A DNA stretch of 37,928 nucleotides from Spirochaetota bacterium. Lineage in GTDB: Bacteria; Spirochaetota; B62-G9; DRHN01. The notes beneath the pieces were generated by a model. That model was not told where the DNA came from. It saw only the letters and a list, made by a program, of their open reading frames with translations, and did not search any database. The stretch lies in the NCBI GenBank assembly GCA_011049595.1, contig DRHN01000521.1, positions 1-37,928 of the forward strand, given 5' to 3'. Numbering within the stretch: the stretch's first letter is position 1; the number at the start of each line of letters is the position of its first letter. Positions 1 through 7,846 of the stretch are shown here, one piece after another. The translations under genes were made by a program, and so were the position numbers.

Positions 1-169
1 CCCGATCATCAGTGCACTGAGCCGCAAGGATCGTGGCAATAAGAAGCTGGAATGGTGTTTCATAATCTAACAGTGCCCTGGAGTCCGGGTGCTCAAGTTT
101 CAGTTTATCAAATATCTCGTGGGTCCTTTTTCTTTTATCATCTTTTCTTTCTATTTCTAAAGAATTCAT
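1..169 (-). CDS. nth: Endonuclease III, 5' part only (runs off left edge)
   Basis: Not in the ORF track because it is cut by the window edge. Read on the minus strand from the ATG at 169, it gives a 56-codon open frame containing LDYETPFQLLIATILAAQCTDDR. This closely matches the N-terminal region of endonuclease III, the HhH/[4Fe-4S] DNA glycosylase-AP lyase that removes oxidised pyrimidines in base excision repair. The catalytic Lys/Asp and the cluster cysteines lie beyond the edge. A strong ribosome site, AGGGGAG, sits just upstream. The start lies inside the last 32 bases of polX in another frame, so the two genes overlap and are probably translated from one message; both act in base excision repair. 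I am confident in the family. Whether the gene is intact cannot be seen. Confidence 0.85.
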   Translation of the reverse strand, partial: MNSLEIERKDDKRKRTHEIFDKLKLEHPDSRALLDYETPFQLLIATILAAQCTDDR

Positions 170-1892
170 CTATCTCCCCTGCCGTCATGCTGTTCAGAAG
201 CCCCTTTTTACTGACCCACGCCTTTCTGGCCATGATCAGGCCGTATTTTATATCTTTAAAACCGTCGATCGAATGAGCGTCCGGGCCGAGGGAGATTAGT
301 ACGCCCCTCCGGGATGCTTTTATTAAATATTGCCATCCCGGGTCCAGCCGGTAGGGGTTGCAGTTGTGCTCAAGCACAACCTGTTGAGCTGCAAGAGCTT
401 CAAGAATTTTTTCTTGATCGTATTGGTAACCCTCTCTTGACAGGAGCAGCCGGCCGCTTATATGGCCCAGAATAGTGACGTACGGATTTTTGATCGCTGT
501 CAAAAGCCTTTCGGTAGCCTCTTCGGTCCCCATCGATAGTTTTGAATGGACCGAGGCGATCACGAAATCCAGCTTTTTAAGGGTATCGTCAGGATAATCA
601 AGGCTCCCATCAGTAAGGATATCAGACTCGATTCCGCAGAATATTTTAAAAAACGAACGCCCGCCGGAGCCGAACTCACTGTTTAGCTGTTTCACTTCTT
701 CGATCTGCGCAAGAAGTCTCTCATTTGACAGCCCGTTCGCGTAAAAAGCTGACCTTGAGTGATCGGAAAGACAGAGATAACTGTAGCCCTGTTTCACACA
801 CTCCCTTGCAAGAATTTCGATACTGTGGGCTCCGTCAGAGAAGTTTGAATGGACGTGTATCATGCCTTGAATATCAGAGTCTTTTACAAGTTCGGGCAGT
901 GTCCCCTGCTCCGAGGCTTCGATTTCGGCCCCTCCTTCACGTATCTCGGGTGGAATAAATCGAAGTCCGATATGGTTATATATGGTTTCTTCTGTCTCTA
1001 TCTCAAGCGCGCTTTCACCTTTAAAAATACCGTATTCATTCATTTTGAGTCCCATCCGTTTAGCGCGTGACCTGAGGATGGTGTTGTGCTCTTTTGAGCC
1101 TGTGAAGTGCTGGAGGGCTGCGGGGTATGATTCGTTTTTTATTATTCTGAAATCTATCTGGAGCCCTTTGCGCCTGATTGAAACTTTTGTCGGGCCCGCT
1201 CCTATTACGTCTTTCGTGCCGGGGTCCCCGTCCGCGAGGCTAATGAGGGTTTTATTGATTATCGTATCTTCAATATTTCCATCAGGTACAAGGACTATAT
1301 CAATGTCCTTGAATGTGCTCTTTCCCCTTCTGAGACTTCCAGCGATGGCTATTTTAACAAAAATATTCGATGATTTCAGGATCCCGGCGACATCATTTGC
1401 CGTTTCAAGGGCATCAGAAAAAAGGTGTTTGTCTTTGTACAGTTTTTTTAAATCGATTCCTCGCAGGATCTTTTCCTGGCTCTTTTGTCCGAAACCTTCA
1501 AGAGTCTTCAGCCGGTTTTCTTTACAGGCGTATTCAAGCTCGCCTATATCCGAGATCTCCAGTTTATCCCAGACGGCCTTTACTTTTTTTGGCCCCATGC
1601 CGGGTATTGTCAAGAGCTCCTGAATACTTCCGGGGAATGATGATTTTAATTCTTCAAGTACCGTTGAGTGTCCATTTGCTATGTATTCGAGGATGACCTC
1701 TTCAACACTTTTCCCTATCCCTTTTATTTCCCTGAGTTCACCTTTTTCCACGAGGTCTGCAATTTCTGCCGGGTTTGTTTCGACACTCCGCGCTGCCTGT
1801 TCAAACGCGCGCGCTTTGAACGGATTTTCTCCTGAAAGTTCTTTGTAAACCGCGATATTTTTAAGAATTGACGCGATTTCTTTGTTATTCAT
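138..1892 (-). CDS. polX: Family X DNA polymerase/3'-5' exonuclease PolX (Pol beta + PHP)
   Basis: This 584-aa protein has the normal length and layout of bacterial PolX, a gap-filling repair polymerase with a C-terminal PHP nuclease. The N-terminus carries helix-hairpin-helix turns (KGIGKSV, PGMGPKK, EGFGQKS, about residues 55-135). The nucleotidyltransferase signature GSLRRGKSTFKDIDIV (about 186-201) holds two catalytic aspartates, and LQIDFRI supplies the third. The PHP domain (about 343-560) shows the metal ligands in HVHSNFSDG, LSDHS, GIESDI, ASVHSKL, LGHISGR and GPDAHS, so both activities look intact. The gene starts two bases after the stop of the solute-binding protein gene and has no Shine-Dalgarno of its own, which suggests translational coupling. 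Its 3' end overlaps nth. Function is certain at family level; co-regulation is inferred from spacing. Confidence 0.95.
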   Translation of the reverse strand: MNNKEIASILKNIAVYKELSGENPFKARAFEQAARSVETNPAEIADLVEKGELREIKGIGKSVEEVILEYIANGHSTVLEELKSSFPGSIQELLTIPGMGPKKVKAVWDKLEISDIGELEYACKENRLKTLEGFGQKSQEKILRGIDLKKLYKDKHLFSDALETANDVAGILKSSNIFVKIAIAGSLRRGKSTFKDIDIVLVPDGNIEDTIINKTLISLADGDPGTKDVIGAGPTKVSIRRKGLQIDFRIIKNESYPAALQHFTGSKEHNTILRSRAKRMGLKMNEYGIFKGESALEIETEETIYNHIGLRFIPPEIREGGAEIEASEQGTLPELVKDSDIQGMIHVHSNFSDGAHSIEILARECVKQGYSYLCLSDHSRSAFYANGLSNERLLAQIEEVKQLNSEFGSGGRSFFKIFCGIESDILTDGSLDYPDDTLKKLDFVIASVHSKLSMGTEEATERLLTAIKNPYVTILGHISGRLLLSREGYQYDQEKILEALAAQQVVLEHNCNPYRLDPGWQYLIKASRRGVLISLGPDAHSIDGFKDIKYGLIMARKAWVSKKGLLNSMTAGEIDEFFRNRKKR

Positions 1893-1894
1893 TT

Positions 1895-3163
1895 TTAATA
1901 CACAAGATCCAGTTTGTCGATCTCTGTCTGAGCTATATTAAGGATATCTTCGGGGTCTTCCCCGTTGATCATGATCTCTTCCAGCGCTTTTTTTATAATA
2001 TTATCAACATTTGAAAAACCTGAAGCCGGATTGAATACCTCTCCTTTTTCGAGGTCAATGGCCGATGTCATATGATTGGGGTTGTCCTCATAAAATATGA
2101 GAAGATCAAATGATTTTTTTACGCTTGTTTTAATTGAAGGACTCCCGGTATGAGTGTGCCATTTTATTGCATTTTCGTAATCAACAAGATATTCAACAAA
2201 TTTAAAAGCATCCTTTTCCCTCTTTGGATCGGACGCAAGGATGGCAAGGCAGGTACCTTCGATAGTAGGAGCAGTTTCTTTTCCCCCGGGCAAATTCCAG
2301 ACATTTAAATCATAAGGCAGCTTTGACTCAGTGTGCACAAGCTTCAAGCTGGAAGCCAGCATAATCCCCAGATTTCCGCTTAAAAAAAGACCCTCTCCCT
2401 CATCGACTGTTATCTTGGCAGGCATGATCTTGTCTTTATACACAAGCTGCTGTAAAAAACGCATCGCCCCGATAACTTCACCGGTATTTATCTCTATTTT
2501 TCCGTTTTCGATGACCGGTCTTCCGGTGTAGCTCTGGGTGAAAGAAATAAACTGTGCGGTTGTTTCCAATGGAATATAAAGTCCCCATTTGCCGCGGCTG
2601 TTTTTCTTGATTTTTCCGGCAATTGCGGCGATTTTTTCCCATGACATGGGAATTTCATCCTGTCTTACTCCCGATATTCGTATGATATGCTGATTAACAA
2701 AAAGGATACCCACATTGTAGGAAAAAGGCATTCCGTATGTTTTGTTTTCTATGGATACTGATTTCCAGATCTTTTCGGGGATATCCTCATATATTTTATC
2801 TGGGATAAAAGGCGTTATATCGACGATATAACCATTTTCCTGCAGTGAAGGTAATAAATGAACGGGCACCTGCACTATGTCGGGCAATTTCTCCTGGGAA
2901 AAAAGTTTCAAATATAAATCCTCTTCATTCCCCTGGAATACACCTTTTACGGGTGTTTGCCTGTTGTTTTCGTTGAAAGCGGTGATCAGCGAGTTTAATA
3001 CATCTTTATTGTAAAGGCCGATAGAGTGCCAGAATTTTATTTCATCCAGATCCCGCCCCTCCCTTTCTTTTTTTGAAGCGAAAGCAATCGTGGCCGCGAT
3101 AAAAAAAACAGCGAAAAATATAAGGACAGGGAATGAGCAGGTTTTCGATATTTTTTCACCCAC
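1895..3163 (-). CDS. Extracellular solute-binding protein, family 1 (sugar ABC transporter type)
   Basis: This 422-aa secreted protein has a signal peptide (hydrophobic FPVLIFFAVFFIAATIAFA, about residues 12-30) with no lipobox cysteine. The remainder resembles family 1 solute-binding proteins of the UgpB/MalE type: an early IKFWHSIG strand, PDIVQVP, YGMPFSYNVGILFVN, and a late EGTCLAIL strand followed by KFVEYLVD. Such proteins capture sugars or glycerol phosphate for an ABC importer, but no permease or ATPase gene is present in the window, so the ligand is unknown. The start is GTG (GTGGGTGAAAAA) with GAGGG nine bases upstream. Its stop lies two bases before polX, an unusual partnership for a transport protein. 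It is probably the first gene of an SBP-polX-nth transcript. Confidence 0.85.
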   Translation of the reverse strand: MGEKISKTCSFPVLIFFAVFFIAATIAFASKKEREGRDLDEIKFWHSIGLYNKDVLNSLITAFNENNRQTPVKGVFQGNEEDLYLKLFSQEKLPDIVQVPVHLLPSLQENGYIVDITPFIPDKIYEDIPEKIWKSVSIENKTYGMPFSYNVGILFVNQHIIRISGVRQDEIPMSWEKIAAIAGKIKKNSRGKWGLYIPLETTAQFISFTQSYTGRPVIENGKIEINTGEVIGAMRFLQQLVYKDKIMPAKITVDEGEGLFLSGNLGIMLASSLKLVHTESKLPYDLNVWNLPGGKETAPTIEGTCLAILASDPKREKDAFKFVEYLVDYENAIKWHTHTGSPSIKTSVKKSFDLLIFYEDNPNHMTSAIDLEKGEVFNPASGFSNVDNIIKKALEEIMINGEDPEDILNIAQTEIDKLDLVY

Positions 3164-3207
3164 GGATAAATACCCTCATATATTCCGGTAGCATTTCAGC
3201 TATTTTT

Positions 3208-3376
3208 AAATAGATCTTGGTGACAACTTCGACCACGACTAAGTCGGGCAAGCCCGACAACTCCGGAGTTTTACCCGGCGTAGTCGCCAAATAACTCTAT
3301 TGAGCCGTTTCACCGCGACTAATCTCAAAGTTACTTACATTGATAAATAGCATGGATTCTTCACCAAGAACTAATT
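3208..3376. repeat. MITE-like intergenic repeat, copy R1
   Basis: This 169-bp non-coding element has imperfect 15-bp terminal inverted repeats: AAATAGATCTTGGTG on the left, and CACCAAGAACTAATT on the right, whose complement is AATTAGTTCTTGGTG (13 of 15 identical). Inside are the palindrome GTCGGGCAAGCCCGAC and the block TTGAGCCGTTTCACCGCGACTAAT, both shared with other copies. It fills the space between two divergent genes and ends 16 bp before the DUF434 start codon. There is no open frame of note. Confidence 0.8.
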
Positions 3377-3381
3377 ATAAT
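3376..3381 (+). promoter_or_regulatory. Possible -10 box at the edge of repeat R1
   Basis: A perfect TATAAT is formed where the repeat terminus (CTAATTAT) meets the flank (AATATA). It lies ten bases before the ATG at 3392, and no ribosome site separates them. If used, it would give a leaderless or nearly leaderless message. No good -35 box is seen 16-18 bp upstream, so this is tentative. Confidence 0.3.
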
Positions 3382-3391
3382 ATAACGATAT

Positions 3392-4135
3392 ATGGGAGAG
3401 ATAAATATAAATTTTATAAATTCGATAGCAGATCTTATTGTGCTTCTTGATAAAAAGTATCCAAAAAAAGCCTCGTTAGAACTGGTCGGTAACAGGTATA
3501 ATTTAAATCGTGACGAGCGATTGATCCTCTACAGAGGAGTATTTGACACCGCGGGAAGCAACAGGAGAAAGAAGAAGCGGTTGGATCTTTTACACGCGGG
3601 AGATACCGCCGATTTGAATATTAAATGTTTAATACTCGATGGGTATAATATACTAATATCTCTTGAAAGCTACCTGAAAGGGATGATCATTTTCCGTGCT
3701 CTGGATGGGTATGTCAGGGACGTATCCGGTGTGTACGGCTCCCACAGTTTTAGCGGTTATACCGAAAGAAGTGCCGGACTGCTTGCCGATTTTATAAAAG
3801 ATTTAACAGAAAAATTCGATTCTCGACCGGATGTGTCTGTATATCTGGATTCGCAGGTGTCAAAAAGCGGAGAACTTTCCATGTATATGCGGGATTTGTT
3901 TAAACGGGAACATATTTCTGCGGAAGTTGCGGCAATAAAAAATCCTGACGCTGTTATCGTTGAGCTGAGCAGACGTTGTGCAAATTCCCTGACAGCTACT
4001 TCCGACACAGTGCTCATTGATGAAGTCGGGCGTGTAATTGATATTCCCGATTGTATTATCCGGCAGGTATTTGGGACAGCACCATTGGACCTGAACACTC
4101 TGCTTTTGTCGAAAAAAGTAAAAAAATCCGGTTGA
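3392..4135 (+). CDS. DUF434/DUF5616-type conserved protein
   Basis: This 247-aa soluble protein resembles DUF434 proteins, best known in archaea and scattered bacteria. An N-terminal helical domain (about 1-70) carries the diagnostic LVGNRYNLNRDERLILYRGVFD. The C-terminal part (about 85-240) starts LILDGYNILISLESYL and has acidic residues spread in a PIN/NYN-like manner: DGYN, YLDSQVSKSG, ATSDTVLIDEVGRVIDIPD. By analogy it could be a metal-dependent nuclease, but I know of no proven function, so this is inference. No Shine-Dalgarno is visible before the ATG. The repeat R1 ends 16 bp upstream and may provide the promoter. The next gene lies about 190 bp downstream on the same strand; between them are a weak TATTTAC/GTAAATA inverted repeat and GGCATATGCC followed by Ts (4219-4233). 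Confidence 0.8.
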   Translation: MGEININFINSIADLIVLLDKKYPKKASLELVGNRYNLNRDERLILYRGVFDTAGSNRRKKKRLDLLHAGDTADLNIKCLILDGYNILISLESYLKGMIIFRALDGYVRDVSGVYGSHSFSGYTERSAGLLADFIKDLTEKFDSRPDVSVYLDSQVSKSGELSMYMRDLFKREHISAEVAAIKNPDAVIVELSRRCANSLTATSDTVLIDEVGRVIDIPDCIIRQVFGTAPLDLNTLLLSKKVKKSG

Positions 4136-4328
4136 AAAACTGAAATTATTAATATTTACGATATACTGTAACTGTGTAAAGTGTAAATATCTAATTAATA
4201 TCAAGTAAATAACCTCTATGGCATATGCCTTTTTTACTGAAGATAACAGATGAATTGTAATTTTCTATATTGTTAAAAGCCTCTCCGTTTGAGCAGGAAA
4301 TGTGGATTTTTTTTAAGGAAAAAAGTGT

Positions 4329-6065
4329 ATGGTCCGTGATATTGATAAAACCAGGGAAAAAGTAGGAATCGACAAGCTGAGCATGAAAGAGCGGGACGGT
4401 TTGTTCCGGCAGTTTGTTGAGCATGGAGGCAAGATTGAATACAAAATAAATAGAAACCTGAGCGGACAAATGGCCAACCGCTGCAAGTCCGGCCCTTTGA
4501 AAGTATCAGAAAGTCCCGGTCCGGCCCTGCAAGAAAATAGAAAATCGCAGCAGGGTCCCGTAAATGACTCTTCACAAAATAGAATATATGATAGGATAAA
4601 ATTACAGAGGCCGGTTAATAAAAACAGACTGGCCGATCTGTTGATTTTAGGTTTTAAAGGATTTATGCTCAAGGTAACAACATTCGGCGGTAAAAAAATT
4701 ACGCACAGTTTTATAAAAGAGTTTCATGAACAGATACGATGGTATTTTGAGGAAATTTCCGTAACCCTTAGTTCCATTCTGGAGAATGAGCCTGCTGTTG
4801 TTGAGCAGATAAAAAGAATGTCCAAAGGAGTAAACAGCATTTTCTATGAAGTTTTAGTGCGGCTCACCGCACTTTATGACGAAACGGAATTTTTAAAGAT
4901 CGCGGTCGTGTTTTCCAGGAAAAAGATCCCTTCCGATATTTACATGAAGATTTTCAAGCAATTTTTTAAGAAACTTTATATACTCGCCCAGTTTAAAAAT
5001 GTTTGTAAAACTTATGTGGATAAAGCGGTTGTACTAAAAGGTGTCAACAACGATATCACCCGGCATGTTGTTTTTACGGTCAACAACCAGCTTAATAAAG
5101 ATATGGACGTGCTTTTCGACGATTTTCTTAAAAAGTTCCATATTATTCTTTGCAGGATGGCGCGTTCATACTATCCCCTGTTTTCTCAAGAATTCAACGA
5201 TTTTTTGGATATTTCCGCGAAAGACAGGCTCGGCTACATAACCCGGATGGAAAAGAAAAAGAAAAAAGAAGAGTTTTACGATCGATCGTGTACGATAAAG
5301 AACGGTAAGACGAAAGAAAATAAAATAGTAAAGATCCCTGAACATATAAAAAAGGAAATTCCCGTAATAAGGAACATTATCGAAAAGTATGAGGACGATC
5401 GTCACTATGACCTTAAATGCCCGATCAGGGTCCTGGACAAAGAGGACACCATGTACAACGCTGTTGTGCTGCTGGATATATTTGACATGCGATACTCGTT
5501 TCTACTGTCATCGAGCAAAACCCATTACAATATTGATTACCGCGATCGGCGAAAGATAAACATAAAGGAAGAATTAAATCATTCGTATCTTCTCTTTAAT
5601 GAAGCGTGGGATGAGGCGAAAGGTTATGTTGGTATAGTAAAAGAAATAAGGGATGTGCAAAATAACGGCAGATTGACAGTATATCAAAGGTCTGTTTTAC
5701 TGGATACCCTCGTTAAAAAGAAAACTATTTCAAGAAGAAACATGAACAAAAGGGTTACAGATGTAATGAAGACGATAGAAAAGATAATGGAAACTGTGAT
5801 ACTGGATTATGATTCCGATAAGAGGCTCCTTCAAAACCCCGATGAAATACTCATGTTTGACGAGAAAATCGACAGGGGAAAAAGTTCTGACGGGAAAAGG
5901 GTGATCGATGCGATCACCGAAGCATATCTTTTTTCCGCTGTGTTCCCCTATGCCACGGGCAGCGGTGAAAGTAATGAAAATGAACACCCCAATGAGGCTG
6001 GTATTGATTTAAATGGGCATCAAATCATTATCCACCCGGCTGCAGTAGTAAAATCGGCCTCCTGA
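4329..6065 (+). CDS. Unrecognised 578-aa protein, probably lineage-specific
   Basis: I do not recognise a named family. The protein is soluble, basic and largely helical, with no signal peptide or membrane segment. An N-terminal block (about 10-37, KLSMKERDGLFRQFVEHGGKIEYKI) is followed by a low-complexity linker (about 45-95). The helical core (about 100-300) contains ADLLILGFKGFMLKVTTFGGKKI and many KK/EE pairs, with a KKKKKEE stretch near 308. The last 30 residues are polar. AAGGAA nine bases before the ATG supports the start. The general style is like the DUF5312-type protein at 32123-33712, but I cannot align the two by eye. It follows the DUF434 gene on the same strand, and a terminator-like hairpin lies 130 bp downstream. 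The function is unknown. Confidence 0.75.
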   Translation: MVRDIDKTREKVGIDKLSMKERDGLFRQFVEHGGKIEYKINRNLSGQMANRCKSGPLKVSESPGPALQENRKSQQGPVNDSSQNRIYDRIKLQRPVNKNRLADLLILGFKGFMLKVTTFGGKKITHSFIKEFHEQIRWYFEEISVTLSSILENEPAVVEQIKRMSKGVNSIFYEVLVRLTALYDETEFLKIAVVFSRKKIPSDIYMKIFKQFFKKLYILAQFKNVCKTYVDKAVVLKGVNNDITRHVVFTVNNQLNKDMDVLFDDFLKKFHIILCRMARSYYPLFSQEFNDFLDISAKDRLGYITRMEKKKKKEEFYDRSCTIKNGKTKENKIVKIPEHIKKEIPVIRNIIEKYEDDRHYDLKCPIRVLDKEDTMYNAVVLLDIFDMRYSFLLSSSKTHYNIDYRDRRKINIKEELNHSYLLFNEAWDEAKGYVGIVKEIRDVQNNGRLTVYQRSVLLDTLVKKKTISRRNMNKRVTDVMKTIEKIMETVILDYDSDKRLLQNPDEILMFDEKIDRGKSSDGKRVIDAITEAYLFSAVFPYATGSGESNENEHPNEAGIDLNGHQIIIHPAAVVKSAS

Positions 6066-6197
6066 TTTTTTCTCCAACCCCGCAATTATTATTCGGATTA
6101 AGTTTCGCCGGCCTTATAACAATTGACATAACTCTTGATGCCGGTTATCATATGTTTATTGAATGACGTGCTGGCATGCAAATAGGCGCTTAATAAC

Positions 6198-6226
6198 AAT
6201 TTCCTTGCTTTTTTGGCAAGGAAATT
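6198..6226 (+). terminator. 11-bp perfect hairpin followed by T-rich tail
   Basis: AATTTCCTTGC and GCAAGGAAATT form a perfect 11-bp stem around a 7-base loop, followed by TTTCC. It lies about 130 bp after the stop of the 578-aa gene and 45 bp before the next start. It fits an intrinsic terminator or an attenuator between the two genes. The T-tail partly overlaps the stem. Confidence 0.5.
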
Positions 6227-6238
6227 TTTCCAATCAAG

Positions 6239-6257
6239 AATGCGGCTTGTCCGCATT
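6239..6257 (+). promoter_or_regulatory. Small hairpin just upstream of the ribosome site of the GIN-domain gene
   Basis: AATGCGG-CTTGT-CCGCATT is a perfect 7-bp stem with a 5-base loop. It ends right before AGGGGG, the ribosome site for the ATG at 6272. It could protect the message end or modulate translation initiation. This is visible structure with inferred function. Confidence 0.4.
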
Positions 6258-6271
6258 AGGGGGCTAATGAT

Positions 6272-6988
6272 ATGAATGCGCGTAAAATAATTTACCGGGT
6301 GTTTAAAAAATCCTGGTTTATTTTTGCTTTTGCGATATTTTTTAATTCCGGTTTTGCCCTCGAAACGGAAGAGCGTATTGTCGCTTCGTTTGACATCATA
6401 AGAGCTACAGGACGTGTCAAAGTATTTCTTAAACCGGGGAAAAGCGAGCGGTTGAGAATCGAAACCCGGGGGGTCGAGATCAGCAAGGTTTTTACCGTGA
6501 TTGACGGAACAACTTTGAAAATATATATCCAGAAGGGTTTTATAGATGATAACATTGATGTGAAAGTTTATGTGACCTATAAAGTGCTTCGGGAAGTCCA
6601 TTCAAGCGCGCTTGCGGATATTCAGGCGGAATCGGCTATTAAAGGGGATAAGCTTGTCGTGGATGTGAACAGTAAAGGCCGGGCGAATGTAAAAGTAGAT
6701 GTCAACACTCTTGAGCTTATGGTTTCAGTTTCAGGCGAACTTGAAATTTCAGGAAAAACAAAGATCCAGAATACGAGAGTTAACTCGGATGGAAAGTTGA
6801 AGGCATTTAATTTACAGTGCGAAAAAACCTATATCAAGATAAATACTGCGGGAATAGCTGAAGTGAGAGCGGGTGAACTGCTCGATGCAACAGTCCACAC
6901 GGGGGGCAACCTCCGGTATAAAGGAAACCCTTCCAAAGAAACGATCAAATCCACCCTGGGAGGTACGGTTACAAGGCTCGCTGATTGA
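6272..6988 (+). CDS. Secreted GIN-domain (DUF2807) protein
   Basis: This 238-aa protein has a signal peptide (SWFIFAFAIFFNSGFAL, about residues 12-28). It then has one repeat-rich beta region typical of DUF2807, the putative head-domain fold: FDIIRATGRVKVFLKPGKSERLRIETRG near the start, then many short strands such as VDVNSKGRANVKVDVNTLELMVSVSGELEISG. Proteins of this family sit in the periplasm or cell envelope and probably form a right-handed beta structure. Their ligand is generally unknown. The start is supported by AGGGGG ten bases upstream. It is probably monocistronic: hairpins lie ahead of it, and the convergent batE gene begins 24 bp after its stop. The domain call is good; no specific role can be given. 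Confidence 0.8.
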   Translation: MNARKIIYRVFKKSWFIFAFAIFFNSGFALETEERIVASFDIIRATGRVKVFLKPGKSERLRIETRGVEISKVFTVIDGTTLKIYIQKGFIDDNIDVKVYVTYKVLREVHSSALADIQAESAIKGDKLVVDVNSKGRANVKVDVNTLELMVSVSGELEISGKTKIQNTRVNSDGKLKAFNLQCEKTYIKINTAGIAEVRAGELLDATVHTGGNLRYKGNPSKETIKSTLGGTVTRLAD

Positions 6989-7012
6989 GTTAATTTTTTT
7001 AAATCCGGTCCG

Positions 7013-7840
7013 CTATCTGAAAACAATACCCTGCGTGTAGACCCACCCCTCTCTGCCGTCCGTGAGTGAAATTAGAAGCCACTCTTCCCGCGTTTCTAAA
7101 AGTTTTGTTGCTGTTCCTTCGTGAAGGACGAATAAAACACCGCTTTCCGCGATAGGTGCCGTCATGACCTCGATCTCTTTTTCCACCACAATTCCTTTCG
7201 GGTGTTTTTTTTCGTTGGACTGGTAGAAAAATGAGGCGGTTGAAAAAATAATGAACACAACGGCGCACAGAACAAAATACTTCTTCAATATATGCCTTTT
7301 ATAGGGACTGAATAAATAAAGGTAGCTAAGAGCAATGAGAACGGTGAAGACAAACAGTTCGATGAAAGCTATGTTGCGCAGATTTAGGTATGAGTATATC
7401 TCCCGAAGAATTTTAAAAAAATTTTCGTTGTACAGGGGGAGGACCCTTTCTTTCAAGGACCTTTTTGCATACTCCAGGTTTTCCCTGGTTTCCCTGTCAA
7501 AAGATCTTAAGGCCAGAGCTTTCTCGTAATAGAGAATAGCGTAGCCTGGTTCCCCCAGTTTAAAGTACGTGTTGCCGAGATTGTAGTATAACTGGGGATT
7601 TTTCACTCCCCTTTCAATAACTACAAGATAGTTTGAAAGGGCTGACTGGAAGTCATTTGAAGCGTAATGCTGATTTGCTTTATTATAAATATCCACTGCT
7701 TCAAGGCCGGGGTTTTCTCCCCGGCCCTGAACGGTTTCAGTAAAAGAGCGCTGCCCGTTTTCATCTATCGGTTCCTGGCCGTAGGATATGCAAAAGATAC
7801 TCAGGAAAAGCACAAATAAAGCAAGAACCTTGGAATTCAT
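7013..7840 (-). CDS. batE: BatE: TPR + transmembrane + SH3 aerotolerance protein
   Basis: Last gene of the bat operon, 275 aa. A signal peptide (about 1-21) is followed by a periplasmic TPR pair (about 45-120; IYNKANQHYASNDFQSALSNYL, LYYNLGNTYFKLGEPGYAILYYEKAL). Two transmembrane helices follow (about 158-180 and 187-208), then a C-terminal bacterial SH3-like domain (VMTAPIAESGVLFVLHEGT ... REEWLLISLTDGREGWV). This is the BatE arrangement described in Bacteroides and Leptospira. The role is in the envelope-associated Bat complex linked to oxygen tolerance, although the exact biochemistry of Bat proteins is unsettled. The gene begins 6 bp after batD. Its stop faces the GIN-domain gene with only 24 bp between. 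Confidence 0.88.
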   Translation of the reverse strand: MNSKVLALFVLFLSIFCISYGQEPIDENGQRSFTETVQGRGENPGLEAVDIYNKANQHYASNDFQSALSNYLVVIERGVKNPQLYYNLGNTYFKLGEPGYAILYYEKALALRSFDRETRENLEYAKRSLKERVLPLYNENFFKILREIYSYLNLRNIAFIELFVFTVLIALSYLYLFSPYKRHILKKYFVLCAVVFIIFSTASFFYQSNEKKHPKGIVVEKEIEVMTAPIAESGVLFVLHEGTATKLLETREEWLLISLTDGREGWVYTQGIVFR

Positions 7841-7846
7841 GTAATT

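Noticed and set aside
982-1623. 213-aa plus-strand ORF
   Set aside because: Shadow of polX on the other strand; no recognisable domain.
3230-3330. CRISPR-like repeats suggested by recurring TCGGGCAAGCCCGA
   Set aside because: Copies are dispersed kilobases apart, with no regular spacers and no cas genes; they fit the MITE-like family.
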